Shown here: piece by piece, positions 34,114 to 43,404 of the stretch
Layout of the letters: every line of letters starts with the position of its first letter
Numbering within the stretch: the stretch's first letter is position 1
NCBI GenBank assembly: GCA_905221215.1
Contig: CAJNCI010000005.1
Span: 43,795 to 107,794, forward strand
DNA from: a bacterium
Lineage (GTDB): Bacteria; Bacillota; Bacilli; Lactobacillales; Streptococcaceae
Direction: 5' to 3'
Length of the DNA stretch: 64,000 nt
Position numbers and translations under genes: made by a program
Notes under the pieces: model-generated
What the model was told of the DNA's origin: nothing
The model's database searches: none
The model's input: only the letters and a program-made list of their open reading frames with translations

Positions 34114-36201
34114 GTGGCTACGGCAACAAAAAAGAAAAAATCAACAGTTAAAAAAAATCTAGTCATCGTGGAGTCTCCTGCTAAGGCGAAAACGATTGAG
34201 AAATATCTAGGCAGAAATTACAAAGTTTTAGCCAGTGTCGGGCATATCCGTGATTTGAAGAAATCCAGTATGTCCGTCGATATTGAAAATAATTATGAAC
34301 CGCAATATATCAATATCCGAGGAAAAGGTCCTCTCATCAATGACTTGAAAAAAGAAGCTAAAAAAGCTAATAAAGTCTTCCTTGCGAGTGACCCGGACCG
34401 TGAAGGAGAAGCGATTTCTTGGCATTTGGCCCACATTCTCAACTTGGATGAAAATGATGCCAACCGTGTGGTCTTCAATGAAATCACCAAGGATGCGGTC
34501 AAAAATGCTTTTAAAGAACCACGCAAGATTGATATGGACTTGGTCGATGCCCAACAGGCTCGTCGGGTCTTGGACCGCTTGGTAGGGTATTCGATTTCGC
34601 CTATTTTGTGGAAGAAGGTCAAGAAGGGCTTATCAGCAGGTCGCGTACAGTCTATTGCCCTTAAACTCATCATTGACCGAGAAAATGAAATCAATGCCTT
34701 CCAGCCAGAAGAATACTGGACAATTGATGGTATTTTTAAAAAGGGAACCAAGCAATTCCAGGCTGCTTTCTATGGAGTAGATGGCAAAAAGCTGAAACTG
34801 ACTAGTAATGATGAGGTCAAGGAAGTCTTGTCTCGTCTGACTAGTAAAGACTTTTCAGTGAATCAGGTGGATAAGAAAGAGCGCAAACGTAATGCTCCTT
34901 TACCTTATACCACTTCATCTATGCAGATGGATGCTGCCAATAAAATCAATTTCCGTACTCGAAAAACCATGATGGTTGCCCAACAGCTCTATGAAGGAAT
35001 TAATATCGGTTCTGGTGTGCAAGGTTTGATTACCTATATGCGTACCGATTCGACTCGTATCAGTCCAGTAGCGCAGAACGAAGCAGCAAGTTTCATTACG
35101 GACCGTTTTGGTAGCAAGTATTCTAAGCATGGTAGCAAGGTCAAAAATGCATCAGGAGCTCAGGATGCCCACGAGGCTATTCGTCCGTCTAGTGTCTTTA
35201 ATACACCTGAAAGTATTGCTAAGTATCTGGATAAGGATCAGCTCAAGCTTTATACCCTTATCTGGAATCGTTTTGTGGCTAGCCAGATGACAGCGGCCGT
35301 CTTTGATACCATGGCTGTTAAATTGTCTCAAAATGGGGTCCAATTTGCTGCCAATGGTAGTCAGGTTAAGTTTGATGGTTATCTTGCCATTTATAATGAT
35401 TCTGATAAGAATAAGATGTTACCAGATATGGCTGTTGGAGATGTGGTCAAGCAGGTCAATAGCAAACCAGAGCAACATTTCACCCAACCACCTGCTCGCT
35501 ATTCTGAAGCGACACTGATCAAGACCTTGGAGGAAAATGGGGTTGGCCGTCCGTCAACCTACGCACCTACCATTGAAACCATTCAGAAACGCTATTATGT
35601 TCGCCTTGTAGCCAAACGCTTTGAACCGACAGAGTTGGGCGAAATTGTTAACAAGCTCATAGTTGAATATTTCCCAGATATCGTAAACGTCACCTTCACA
35701 GCTGAAATGGAAGGCAAACTGGATGATGTCGAAGTTGGAAAAGAGCAGTGGCAACGTGTTATTGACGCCTTTTATAAACCATTCTCTAAAGAAGTGGCCA
35801 AGGCTGAAGAAGAAATGGAAAAAATCCAAATCAAGGATGAACCAGCTGGATTTGACTGTGAAGTATGTGGCAGTCCAATGGTCATTAAGCTTGGTCGTTT
35901 TGGTAAGTTCTACGCTTGTAGCAATTTCCCAGATTGTCGCCATACCCAAGCAATCGTGAAAGAAATCGGTGTTGAGTGTCCAAGTTGTCATCAAGGTCAA
36001 ATCATTGAGCGTAAAACCAAGCGTAACCGCCTCTTCTATGGTTGCAATCGCTATCCAGACTGTGAATTTACTTCTTGGGATAAGCCTGTTGGTCGTGACT
36101 GTCCAAAATGTGGCAACTTCCTCATGGAGAAAAAAGTCCGTGGTGGTGGCAAGCAGGTTGTTTGTGGCAAGGGTGACTACGAGGAAGAAAAGATTAAATA
36201 A
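34114..36201 (+). CDS. topA: DNA topoisomerase I
   Basis: This type IA topoisomerase relaxes negative supercoils. It has 695 residues: a Toprim domain with the [10 protein letters not shown] glutamate near 21 and [12 protein letters not shown] near 92, the catalytic tyrosine in [11 protein letters not shown] near 307, and three C-terminal four-cysteine zinc ribbons (from about 581, 625 and 671). The GTG at 34114 is used, with GAAAAGG upstream; a TTG six codons earlier is less likely. A Lys-rich N-terminal extension precedes the Toprim core. It is a single-gene unit with its own promoter and terminator. Confidence 0.97.
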   Translation: MATATKKKKSTVKKNLVIVESPAKAKTIEKYLGRNYKVLASVGHIRDLKKSSMSVDIENNYEPQYINIRGKGPLINDLKKEAKKANKVFLASDPDREGEAISWHLAHILNLDENDANRVVFNEITKDAVKNAFKEPRKIDMDLVDAQQARRVLDRLVGYSISPILWKKVKKGLSAGRVQSIALKLIIDRENEINAFQPEEYWTIDGIFKKGTKQFQAAFYGVDGKKLKLTSNDEVKEVLSRLTSKDFSVNQVDKKERKRNAPLPYTTSSMQMDAANKINFRTRKTMMVAQQLYEGINIGSGVQGLITYMRTDSTRISPVAQNEAASFITDRFGSKYSKHGSKVKNASGAQDAHEAIRPSSVFNTPESIAKYLDKDQLKLYTLIWNRFVASQMTAAVFDTMAVKLSQNGVQFAANGSQVKFDGYLAIYNDSDKNKMLPDMAVGDVVKQVNSKPEQHFTQPPARYSEATLIKTLEENGVGRPSTYAPTIETIQKRYYVRLVAKRFEPTELGEIVNKLIVEYFPDIVNVTFTAEMEGKLDDVEVGKEQWQRVIDAFYKPFSKEVAKAEEEMEKIQIKDEPAGFDCEVCGSPMVIKLGRFGKFYACSNFPDCRHTQAIVKEIGVECPSCHQGQIIERKTKRNRLFYGCNRYPDCEFTSWDKPVGRDCPKCGNFLMEKKVRGGGKQVVCGKGDYEEEKIK

Positions 36202-36205
36202 GTGG

Positions 36206-36238
36206 AGAGTCCTGAAAGTGAATTTCAGGCTCTTTTTG
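36206..36238 (+). terminator. Terminator after topA
   Basis: AGAG plus CCTGAAA (36206-36217) pairs with TTTCAGG plus CTCT (36223-36233), followed by T residues. Confidence 0.8.
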
Positions 36239-36290
36239 GTTGGAGCTTGACAAAATTCACCATTGTATGCGAAACTAGAAGAAGATTATT

Positions 36291-36399
36291 TTATACTCAA
36301 TGAAAATCAAAGAGCAAACTAGGAAGCTAGGCGCAGGCTATACTTGAGTATGGCAAGGCGAAGCTGACGTGGTTTGAAGAGATTTTCGAAGAGTATTAA
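36291..36399 (+). repeat. BOX element (boxA-boxC form)
   Basis: Forward-orientation copy from TTATACTCAATG to GAGTATTAA; this copy reads CTAGGCGCAGG where others have CTAGCCGCAGG. It ends three bases before the AGGAG ribosome site of the DUF454 gene, so it is part of that gene's 5' leader region. Confidence 0.9.
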
Positions 36400-36411
36400 T
36401 TAGGAGTAGTT

Positions 36412-36771
36412 ATGCGTATTATTTATCTAATTATTGGTTTTTTATCACTGGCTTTGGCTATTGTTGGGGTTGTTTTACCCTTATTACCGACAACGCCTTT
36501 CCTTTTGTTGTCTATTGCTTGTTTCTCCAGAAGTTCCAAGCGATTCGAAGATTGGTTGTATCATACCAAACTCTATCAAGCATATGTAGCTGATTTTAGG
36601 GAAACAAAGTCCATTGCGCGTGAACGTAAGAAAAAAATCATCGTATCCATCTACATCTTGATGGGAATTTCCATTTATTTTGCACCTCTTTTACCAGTCA
36701 AAATCGGTCTAGGAGCTTTGACCATCTTTATCACCTACTATCTCTTTAAGGTTATTCCAGACAAAGAATAG
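36412..36771 (+). CDS. DUF454 (YbaN-like) inner-membrane protein
   Basis: This 119-residue protein of the DUF454/YbaN family has two N-terminal hydrophobic segments (about 3-38, with the conserved LPLLPTTPFLLL) and two near the end (about 80-112), with a basic cytoplasmic stretch ARERKKK between. Its function is unknown. AGGAG lies six bases before the ATG, just after a BOX element, and no other promoter is obvious between topA's terminator and this gene. Confidence 0.8.
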   Translation: MRIIYLIIGFLSLALAIVGVVLPLLPTTPFLLLSIACFSRSSKRFEDWLYHTKLYQAYVADFRETKSIARERKKKIIVSIYILMGISIYFAPLLPVKIGLGALTIFITYYLFKVIPDKE

Positions 36772-36863
36772 TTAAAATAGTAGTTATTTGCCTTGATAAA
36801 ATTGAAAGCATATTCACAGCAATATGATATAATAAATTCGAAGTAATACTCAAGGAGAATCAA

Positions 36864-37496
36864 ATGATTTACGAATTTTGTGCTGAAAATGTGACCTTGC
36901 TTGAAAAAGCGATGGAGGCTGGAGCTCGTCGAATCGAACTCTGTGATAATTTAGCAGTTGGTGGAACAACCCCCAGCTATGGAGTGACCAAGGCAGCGGT
37001 TGAACTGGCAGCTAAATACAATACGACCATTATGACCATGATTCGTCCACGTGGTGGCGACTTTGTCTATAATGAACTAGAAATTGCTATCATGCTAGAA
37101 GATATTCGGTTGACTGCTCAGACTGGAAGTCAAGGAGTTGTATTTGGTGCTTTAACTGCTGATAAAAAGCTGGATAAAGCTAATCTTGAGAAGCTAATTG
37201 CTGCATCAAAAGGTATGGAAATTGTCTTCCACATGGCCTTTGATGAATTGAGTGATGAAGACCAGTTGGAAGCTATTGACTGGCTCAGTCAAGCTGGAGT
37301 CACTCGTATCTTAACTCGTGCTGGTGTGCCTGGCGATTCACTAGAGAAACGTTTTGTTCATTATCACAGAATTTTGGAATATGCTAAAGGCAAAATTGAA
37401 ATTCTACCAGGTGGGGGGATTGACTTGGACAACCGTCGAACCTTTATAGACCAGCTGGGCGTGACACAATTGCATGGAACCAAGGTTGTCTTTTAA
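36864..37496 (+). CDS. cutC: CutC family protein
   Basis: This 210-residue TIM-barrel protein of the CutC family, long called a copper homeostasis protein though its biochemical role is unsettled, has the conserved stretches ARRIELCDNLAVGGTTPS near 22 and MIRPRGGDFVY near 59. AAGGAG precedes the ATG, and a TGATATAAT extended -10 lies upstream at about 36825. It is followed by a terminator-like hairpin. Confidence 0.9.
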   Translation: MIYEFCAENVTLLEKAMEAGARRIELCDNLAVGGTTPSYGVTKAAVELAAKYNTTIMTMIRPRGGDFVYNELEIAIMLEDIRLTAQTGSQGVVFGALTADKKLDKANLEKLIAASKGMEIVFHMAFDELSDEDQLEAIDWLSQAGVTRILTRAGVPGDSLEKRFVHYHRILEYAKGKIEILPGGGIDLDNRRTFIDQLGVTQLHGTKVVF

Positions 37497-37508
37497 AAAA
37501 TAGAAAGG

Positions 37509-37534
37509 AACTGCTAGCTTTGGGTAGCAGTTTT
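37509..37534 (+). terminator. Hairpin between cutC and the next gene
   Basis: AACTGCTA (37509-37516) pairs perfectly with TAGCAGTT (37525-37532), with T residues after. It lies only six bases before the next ATG; the only ribosome-site-like bases (AAAGGA, 37504-37509) are on the other side of the hairpin. Confidence 0.65.
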
Positions 37535-37539
37535 CACTT

Positions 37540-38196
37540 ATGTTTGAAATTTTTAAATCTTACCAGTTTAATCAAGAAAAAGCTCGTGCCTATGGTTTTG
37601 TAGAAAATAGTGGAGCTTGGAACTATAGTTGTGAAATTTTACATGGTGACTTTGTTATGAATGTTTCAGTTACCGATGGGAAGATTGATTTTCAGGTCTT
37701 TGACCGGGAAACGGGTGACCTCTATCCTCAAGTGCATATGGAAAGTATGAGAGGAAGTTTTGTTGCAAGTGTCCGTGAGGCTTGTTTGGAGATTCTTTAC
37801 CAAATTCGGAAGACTTGTTTTGATGTGCAAGATTTTATTTGTCCTCAGACTAAGCGAATCATGGCTCAGGTTCAGGAAAAGTATGGAAACCAGTTGGAGT
37901 ATTTGTGGGAGAAATCGCCTGATTCAGCAGTTTTAAGACATGAAGGTAATCAAAAGTGGTATGCTGTTTTGATGAAAATTTCTTGGGATAAACTTGAAAA
38001 GGGTAGAGAAGGTCTAGTCGAAGCAATTAATCTCAAACATGACCAAGTAGCGGACTTACTTTCACAAAAGGGTATTTATCCAGCTTTTCATATGAACAAA
38101 CGCTACTGGATTAGTGTGGCTTTTGATGATACTTTGTCAGATGAAATGGTACTGGAATTGATAGAGAAAAGTTGGAGCTTAACCTCTAAAAAATGA
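37540..38196 (+). CDS. MmcQ/YjbR-like protein with N-terminal extension
   Basis: The C-terminal half (about residues 108-215, with KWYAVLMKISWDKL and MNKRYWISVAFDD) matches the MmcQ/YjbR fold, a CyaY-like alpha/beta unit of unknown function. The first 100 residues form a separate beta-rich part. The total of 218 residues fits the two-part streptococcal and staphylococcal members. The start ATG follows a hairpin with no ribosome site in the usual place. Confidence 0.75.
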   Translation: MFEIFKSYQFNQEKARAYGFVENSGAWNYSCEILHGDFVMNVSVTDGKIDFQVFDRETGDLYPQVHMESMRGSFVASVREACLEILYQIRKTCFDVQDFICPQTKRIMAQVQEKYGNQLEYLWEKSPDSAVLRHEGNQKWYAVLMKISWDKLEKGREGLVEAINLKHDQVADLLSQKGIYPAFHMNKRYWISVAFDDTLSDEMVLELIEKSWSLTSKK

Positions 38197-38251
38197 AATA
38201 TTTCAAGGATTTTCAAGAACTTTCAATTAGCTAAATATTCTATACTGAAGA

Positions 38252-38266
38252 AATTTTCAGAAAATA
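38252..38266 (+). promoter_or_regulatory. CodY-like operator upstream of the leucine operon
   Basis: AATTTTCAGAAAATA matches 14 of 15 positions of the CodY consensus AATTTTCWGAAAATT and lies 13 bases upstream of the -35 element. CodY with branched-chain amino acids and (in some species) GTP represses such genes. Confidence 0.8.
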
Positions 38267-38278
38267 TTGGATTTTTTC

Positions 38279-38307
38279 TTGACAAGTAGTTTTGTCTATG
38301 CTAAAAT
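38279..38307 (+). promoter_or_regulatory. Promoter of the leucine operon
   Basis: TTGACA (38279-38284), a 17-base spacer and TAAAAT (38302-38307). Confidence 0.85.
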
Positions 38308-38343
38308 ACTAAACAAGATATCAAACGAAGGAGAAAGTCAAAC

Positions 38344-38397
38344 ATGAAAACAGCTAAGTTTAATCAATTTGCTTTGTTGTTGAGGTACTCGGGCTAG
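38344..38397 (+). CDS. leuL: Leucine leader peptide
   Basis: A 17-codon ORF with GAAGGAGAAA upstream encodes MKTAKFNQFALLLRYSG with three consecutive Leu codons (TTG TTG TTG, 38374-38382). It sits between the promoter and a terminator hairpin, the layout of ribosome-mediated attenuation. When charged Leu-tRNA is short, stalling at the TTG run would change leader folding. A similar control is known in the Lactococcus leu operon. Confidence 0.85.
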   Translation: MKTAKFNQFALLLRYSG

Positions 38398-38426
38398 TGC
38401 AAAAAGCATTAGTCCTGTTTGGCTTA

Positions 38427-38480
38427 CCAAGCGGGAGTGAATCAACATCTCGCTTGGACTTCTAAGCGAGATGTTTTTTT
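38427..38480 (+). terminator. Attenuator of the leucine operon (antiterminator and terminator)
   Basis: AACATCTCGCTT (38444-38455) pairs perfectly with AAGCGAGATGTT (38464-38475) before a T run. The 5' arm can instead pair with an upstream CCAAGCG (38427-38433) through CGCTTGG (38451-38457), giving an antiterminator. The gap 38197-38510 is fully used by these elements. Confidence 0.85.
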
Positions 38481-38510
38481 AAAAACCACATTTGGAAAAG
38501 GGGAAATCTT

Positions 38511-40073
38511 ATGCGTAAAGTTGAATTTTTTGATACAAGTCTTCGTGATGGGGAACAAACACCTGGTGTTAACTTCTCAATAAAGGAAAAAGTTTCCATT
38601 GCAAGACAGCTGGAGAAATGGGGAATTTCTGTAATTGAAGCTGGTTTTCCAGCGGCTAGTCCAGATTCATTTATAGCCGTTCAAGAAATTGCTAAAGCCA
38701 TGAAAAAAACAGCAGTGACAGGATTAGCTCGTTCTGTAAAATCTGATATTGATGCTTGTTATGAGGCACTTAAGGATGCCAAGTATCCACAGATTCATGT
38801 CTTTATCGCTACCAGTCCGATTCACCGCAAGTACAAGCTCAATAAGAGCAAGGAAGAGATTCTAGAAGCTATTAAGGAGCATGTCTCTTATGCACGTTCT
38901 AAGTTTGAAGTGGTCGAATTCTCTCCAGAGGATGCGACTAGAACAGAGTTGGATTTCCTATTACAAGTCGTTCAAACAGCGGTTGATGCTGGTGCGTCTT
39001 ATATCAATATCCCTGACACGGTTGGATTCACCACGCCAGAAGAGTTTGCACGCATCTTTGATCACTTGACTGAAAATATTAAATCAGATCATAAAGTTGT
39101 CTTTGGTGTCCACTGTCATGATGATCTCGGTATGGCAACTGCAAATACTTTGACAGCAATTAAACACGGTGCTGGACGTGTCCAGGGAACTATTAATGGT
39201 ATCGGTGAACGCGCAGGTAATGTTGCTCTTGAAGAAGTAGCTGTTGCTTTGAAGATTCGTGAGGATTTCTTCCAAGCAACTAGTGATATTGTTTTGGATG
39301 AAACAATGAATACGTCAGAAATGGTTTCTCGCTTCTCTGGTATTCCAGTTCCTAAAAACAAGGCTGTGGTTGGTGGCAATGCCTTTTCTCACGAGTCTGG
39401 TATTCACCAAGACGGAGTCCTTAAAAATCCTCTTACTTATGAAATTATCACCCCTGAATTGGTTGGAGTTAAGAGTAATAGTCTTCCGCTTGGTAAATTG
39501 TCTGGTCGCCATGCCTTTGTTGAGAAACTAAGAGAATTGGCTCTAGATTATACAGAAGAAGATATCAAACCACTCTTTGCTAAGTTCAAGGCTCTGGCAG
39601 ATAAGAAGCAAGAAATCACAGATGCAGATATTCGAGCTCTGGTCGCTGGAACTATGGTTGAAAACCCAGAAGGCTTCCACTTTGATGATTTACAACTTCA
39701 AACTCATGCAGACAATGACATTGAAGCACTCGTTAGCCTAGCCAATATGGATGGTGAGAAAGTCGAATTTAATGCGACAGGGCAAGGTTCTGTTGAAGCA
39801 ATCTTTAATGCTATCGACAAGTTCTTTAACCAATCTGTCCGTTTGGTGTCCTATACCATTGATGCGGTGACAGATGGAATTGATGCCCAAGCTCGGGTTT
39901 TGGTCACTGTTGAAAACAGAGATACAGAAACCATCTTTAATGCAGCAGGGCTTGATTTCGATGTGCTGAAGGCTTCGGCTATTGCCTATATCAATGCTAA
40001 TACCTTTGTTCAAAAAGAGAATGCTGGTGATATGGGACGCAGCGTTTCTTACCGCGATATGCCTAGTGTGTAA
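38511..40073 (+). CDS. leuA: 2-isopropylmalate synthase
   Basis: This enzyme carries out the first step of leucine synthesis: 2-ketoisovalerate plus acetyl-CoA. It has 520 residues: a DRE-TIM barrel with FFDTSLRDGEQTPGVNFS near 5-22 and the metal ligands in VHCHDDLGMATANT near 200, then a C-terminal regulatory LeuA dimer domain (about 390-520) where leucine binds. AAAGGGGAAA precedes the ATG. Regulated by the CodY-like box and the leader attenuator just upstream. Confidence 0.97.
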   Translation: MRKVEFFDTSLRDGEQTPGVNFSIKEKVSIARQLEKWGISVIEAGFPAASPDSFIAVQEIAKAMKKTAVTGLARSVKSDIDACYEALKDAKYPQIHVFIATSPIHRKYKLNKSKEEILEAIKEHVSYARSKFEVVEFSPEDATRTELDFLLQVVQTAVDAGASYINIPDTVGFTTPEEFARIFDHLTENIKSDHKVVFGVHCHDDLGMATANTLTAIKHGAGRVQGTINGIGERAGNVALEEVAVALKIREDFFQATSDIVLDETMNTSEMVSRFSGIPVPKNKAVVGGNAFSHESGIHQDGVLKNPLTYEIITPELVGVKSNSLPLGKLSGRHAFVEKLRELALDYTEEDIKPLFAKFKALADKKQEITDADIRALVAGTMVENPEGFHFDDLQLQTHADNDIEALVSLANMDGEKVEFNATGQGSVEAIFNAIDKFFNQSVRLVSYTIDAVTDGIDAQARVLVTVENRDTETIFNAAGLDFDVLKASAIAYINANTFVQKENAGDMGRSVSYRDMPSV

Positions 40074-40084
40074 AGGAGAAGGCT

Positions 40085-41122
40085 ATGACAAAGAAAATAG
40101 TAGCTCTAGCAGGGGACGGAATCGGTCCAGAAATCATGGAGGCCGGTTTAGAGGTTCTGGAGGCTCTAGCTGAAAAAACAGATTTTGACTATGAGATTGA
40201 CAGACGACCCTTCGGAGGTGCAGGTATTGATGCTGCAGGGCATCCCTTACCTGATGAAACCCTCAGGGCATGTAGAGAAGCAGATGCCATTCTCCTAGCG
40301 GCTATCGGTAGTCCTCAGTATGATGGAGCAGCGGTTCGCCCTGAACAAGGCCTGCTGGCTCTCCGTAAGGAACTCAATCTCTATGCCAATATTCGCCCAG
40401 TAAAAATCTTTGATAGTCTCAAGCATTTGTCACCACTCAAACCAGAACGAATTGCTGGTGTAGACTTTGTCGTGGTGCGTGAGTTGACTGGTGGGATTTA
40501 CTTTGGAGATCATATCCTTGAAGAGCGCAAAGCGCGTGATATCAACGACTATAGCTATGAGGAAGTAGAACGGATTATTCGTAAGGCCTTTGAAATTGCA
40601 AGAAATCGCAGAAAAATCGTTACCAGTATCGATAAGCAAAATGTTCTAGCGACCTCAAAACTCTGGCGGAAAGTAGCTGAGGAAGTCTCGCAGGATTTCC
40701 CAGATGTAACCTTGGAACACCAGCTGGTGGACTCAGCTGCCATGCTTATGATTACCAATCCTGCTAAGTTCGATGTCATCGTGACAGAGAATCTTTTCGG
40801 AGATATTCTATCTGATGAATCAAGCGTTTTATCAGGCACACTTGGAGTTATGCCATCAGCCAGTCACTCTGAAAAGGGTCCAAGCCTCTATGAGCCCATT
40901 CACGGTTCAGCTCCTGATATTGCAGGTCAAGGAATTGCCAATCCTATTTCCATGATTTTATCAGTTGCCATGATGTTGAGAGACAGTTTTGGACGTTATG
41001 AGGATGCGGAACGTATCGATCGTGCTGTTGAGGCAAGTTTAGTGGCTGGCATTTTAACGAGAGATATAGGTGGACAGGCTTCTACCAAGGAAATGACAGA
41101 AGCTATCATTGCAAGGTTATGA
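40085..41122 (+). CDS. leuB: 3-isopropylmalate dehydrogenase
   Basis: This oxidises and decarboxylates 3-isopropylmalate using NAD. The 345-residue isocitrate/isopropylmalate dehydrogenase fold has LAGDGIGPEIM near 8 and the substrate/metal segment VTENLFGDILSDESS near 223-237, with GSAPDIAGQGIANP near 273. AAAGGAG precedes the ATG. Its stop overlaps the start of the small DUF1294 gene by four bases. Confidence 0.97.
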   Translation: MTKKIVALAGDGIGPEIMEAGLEVLEALAEKTDFDYEIDRRPFGGAGIDAAGHPLPDETLRACREADAILLAAIGSPQYDGAAVRPEQGLLALRKELNLYANIRPVKIFDSLKHLSPLKPERIAGVDFVVVRELTGGIYFGDHILEERKARDINDYSYEEVERIIRKAFEIARNRRKIVTSIDKQNVLATSKLWRKVAEEVSQDFPDVTLEHQLVDSAAMLMITNPAKFDVIVTENLFGDILSDESSVLSGTLGVMPSASHSEKGPSLYEPIHGSAPDIAGQGIANPISMILSVAMMLRDSFGRYEDAERIDRAVEASLVAGILTRDIGGQASTKEMTEAIIARL

Positions 41123-41388
41123 AGTTAGACGAAAAAATTACTCTAGTCCTTTTGATTTGGAATGTCATGGTTTTCTTGATTTATGGCATTGACAAATCAA
41201 AGGCAAGGAGAAGAGCTTGGCGCATCCCTGAGAAAATCTTACTTATTTTAGCCTTTACTTGTGGTGGTTTTGGAGCTTGGCTAGCAGGAATCATCTTTCA
41301 TCACAAGACTAGAAAATGGTACTTTAAGACGGTTTGGTTTTTCGGGATGGTGACCACACTAGTAGCCTTATATTTTATTTGGAGGTAA
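41119..41388 (+). CDS. DUF1294 small membrane protein inside the leu operon
   Basis: This 89-residue protein of the DUF1294 family has three hydrophobic segments (about 8-25, 38-60, 67-88) and the conserved YGIDKSKARRRAWRIPE between the first two. Its function is unknown; the family often sits beside or fused to unrelated genes. It overlaps leuB by ATGA and ends three bases before leuC, so it is translated with the operon, although a direct role in leucine synthesis has not been shown to my knowledge. Confidence 0.85.
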   Translation: MKLDEKITLVLLIWNVMVFLIYGIDKSKARRRAWRIPEKILLILAFTCGGFGAWLAGIIFHHKTRKWYFKTVWFFGMVTTLVALYFIWR

Positions 41389-41391
41389 TGG

Positions 41392-42774
41392 ATGGCAGGA
41401 AAATCTATTTTTGATAAATTATGGGACCGTCATGTCATCACAGGAGAAGAGGGGCAGCCCCAACTCATGTATGTGGACCAGCACTATATCCACGAAGTGA
41501 CCAGTCCTCAGGCTTTTCAAGGATTACGAGATGCAGGTCGCAGATTAAGACGACCAGACTTGACGTTTGGAACCTTTGACCACAATGTCCCGACAGTCAA
41601 TATCTACGATATTCGAGATGTGATTTCTAAGGCTCAAATTGATAAGCTTGCTGAAAATGTTGAGGAGTTTGGGATTGAACATGCAGCACACGGTTCTGAA
41701 AAGCAGGGAATCGTTCACATGGTAGGTCCAGAAACAGGACGGACCCAACCAGGGAAATTCATCGTTTGCGGAGATAGCCATACAGCAACTCACGGGGCTT
41801 TCGGAGCAATCGCTTTTGGAATTGGGACCAGTGAGGTCGAGCATGTCTTTGCTACCCAGACCCTCTGGCAAGTTAAACCTAAGAAAATGTTGGTAGAATT
41901 CACTGGTGTTCCTCAAAAAGGAGTTTATTCTAAGGATTATATTCTCGCCTTGATTGCAAAGTACGGTGTTGCCTGTGGTGTTGGCTATGTGGTGGAATAT
42001 CGTGGGCAAGCGATTGATGCACTGAGCATGGAAGAGCGAATGACCATCTGCAATATGTCCATCGAGTTTGGCTCTAAGATGGGAATCATGAATCCAGATC
42101 AAACCACCTATGACTATCTCAAGGGACGCGAGTGTGTTCCAGAGAATTTCGAAGAGGCTGTGGCGGATTGGAAAACAATTGTCAGTGATGAGGATGCCGT
42201 ATACGATAAGGTTATCCAGATGGATGTCTCAGACTTAGCTCCTATGGTGACCTGGGGAACCAATCCTGCTATGGGAGTTGACTTTGACAGTAGATTCCCA
42301 GAAATAAAGGATATGAATGATGAGAGAGCCTACAATTACATGGACTTGGAGCCTGGTCAAAAGCCAGCGGATATTGAACTAGGCTATATCTTTATCGGTT
42401 CTTGTACCAATGCTCGTCTCAGTGACTTACAGCTGGCTGCTCGATTTGTCAAAGGAAAGAAAATTGCTCCTAACTTAACGGCTATCGTGGTTCCAGGCTC
42501 TCGCCCTGTTAAACGAGCTGCGGAGAAATTGGGTTTGGATAAAGTTTTCCTAGATGCTGGCTTTGAGTGGAGAGACCCAGGTTGCTCTATGTGCCTAGGG
42601 ATGAATCCGGACAAGGTTCCTGATGGTGTCCACTGCGCCTCGACCAGCAACCGTAACTTTGAAGACAGACAAGGATTCGGTGCTAAGACCCATCTCTGTA
42701 GTCCAGCAATGGCAGCAGCGGCAGCTATCGCAGGGCGCTTCGTAGATGTTCGACAAATGCCAGAGGCCCAGTAA
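41392..42774 (+). CDS. leuC: 3-isopropylmalate dehydratase large subunit
   Basis: This aconitase-family enzyme isomerises 2- to 3-isopropylmalate with LeuD. Its 460 residues carry the three 4Fe-4S cysteines in GSCTNAR near 338 and [11 protein letters not shown] near 397-400. Active-site residues are also visible in [14 protein letters not shown] near 125. GGAGG lies just before the ATG. The gene order leuA-leuB-(DUF1294)-leuC-leuD is intact. Confidence 0.97.
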   Translation: MAGKSIFDKLWDRHVITGEEGQPQLMYVDQHYIHEVTSPQAFQGLRDAGRRLRRPDLTFGTFDHNVPTVNIYDIRDVISKAQIDKLAENVEEFGIEHAAHGSEKQGIVHMVGPETGRTQPGKFIVCGDSHTATHGAFGAIAFGIGTSEVEHVFATQTLWQVKPKKMLVEFTGVPQKGVYSKDYILALIAKYGVACGVGYVVEYRGQAIDALSMEERMTICNMSIEFGSKMGIMNPDQTTYDYLKGRECVPENFEEAVADWKTIVSDEDAVYDKVIQMDVSDLAPMVTWGTNPAMGVDFDSRFPEIKDMNDERAYNYMDLEPGQKPADIELGYIFIGSCTNARLSDLQLAARFVKGKKIAPNLTAIVVPGSRPVKRAAEKLGLDKVFLDAGFEWRDPGCSMCLGMNPDKVPDGVHCASTSNRNFEDRQGFGAKTHLCSPAMAAAAAIAGRFVDVRQMPEAQ

Positions 42775-42783
42775 GGAGAGGAT

Positions 42784-43377
42784 ATGGAGAAATTTACAGT
42801 TTATACGGGAACGACCGTTCCTCTCATGAATGATAACATCGACACCGACCAAATCCTACCCAAGCAGTTTCTCAAGTTGATTGATAAAAAAGGCTTTGGT
42901 AAGTACCTCATGTATGCTTGGCGTTATCTGGACGATAACTACACTGAGGATCCTGACTTTGTCTTTAACCGACCTGAATACCGTAAAGCTAGTATTCTCA
43001 TTTCAGGGGATAACTTTGGCGCAGGTTCTTCGAGGGAACACGCAGCTTGGGCTCTAGCCGACTATGGTTTTAAAGTCGTGATTGCAGGCTCTTTCAGTGA
43101 TATTCATTACAATAATGAACTCAATAATGGTATGTTGCCTATTGTTCAGCCCAGAGAGGTTAGAGAAAAACTAGTCCGGCTAAAGCCAACCGATCAGGTA
43201 ACTGTGGACTTGGAACAACAGAAAATCATCACACCAGTTGGAGAATTCACGTTTGAAATTGATAGTGAATGGAAACACAAGCTCTTAAATGGTTTGGATG
43301 ATATCGGTATTACTTTGCAGTATGAAGACTTGATTGCTGCTTATGAAAAACAACGACCAGCCTATTGGCAGGATTAG
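42784..43377 (+). CDS. leuD: 3-isopropylmalate dehydratase small subunit
   Basis: This swivelling small subunit of the LeuCD dehydratase has 197 residues, with [14 protein letters not shown] near 19 and the substrate-contact loop [17 protein letters not shown] near 75-91. AAGGAGAGG precedes the ATG. It ends the pathway genes; a YrdC-like gene follows after 27 bases and may be co-transcribed, since no terminator lies between. Confidence 0.97.
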   Translation: MEKFTVYTGTTVPLMNDNIDTDQILPKQFLKLIDKKGFGKYLMYAWRYLDDNYTEDPDFVFNRPEYRKASILISGDNFGAGSSREHAAWALADYGFKVVIAGSFSDIHYNNELNNGMLPIVQPREVREKLVRLKPTDQVTVDLEQQKIITPVGEFTFEIDSEWKHKLLNGLDDIGITLQYEDLIAAYEKQRPAYWQD

Positions 43378-43404
43378 AAGAAATATAGAAAAGGAAATAG
43401 AACT

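Noticed and set aside
28385..36399. The three 109-base repeats as RUP elements
   Set aside because: The end sequences (TATACTCAATGAAAATC and GATTTTCGAAGAGTA) and the GGCAAGGCGAAGCTGACG core are those of BOX, not the IS630-related RUP.
38308..38510. T-box riboswitch upstream of leuA
   Set aside because: No T-box core or specifier stem is visible; a leader peptide with Leu codons and an attenuator explains the region.
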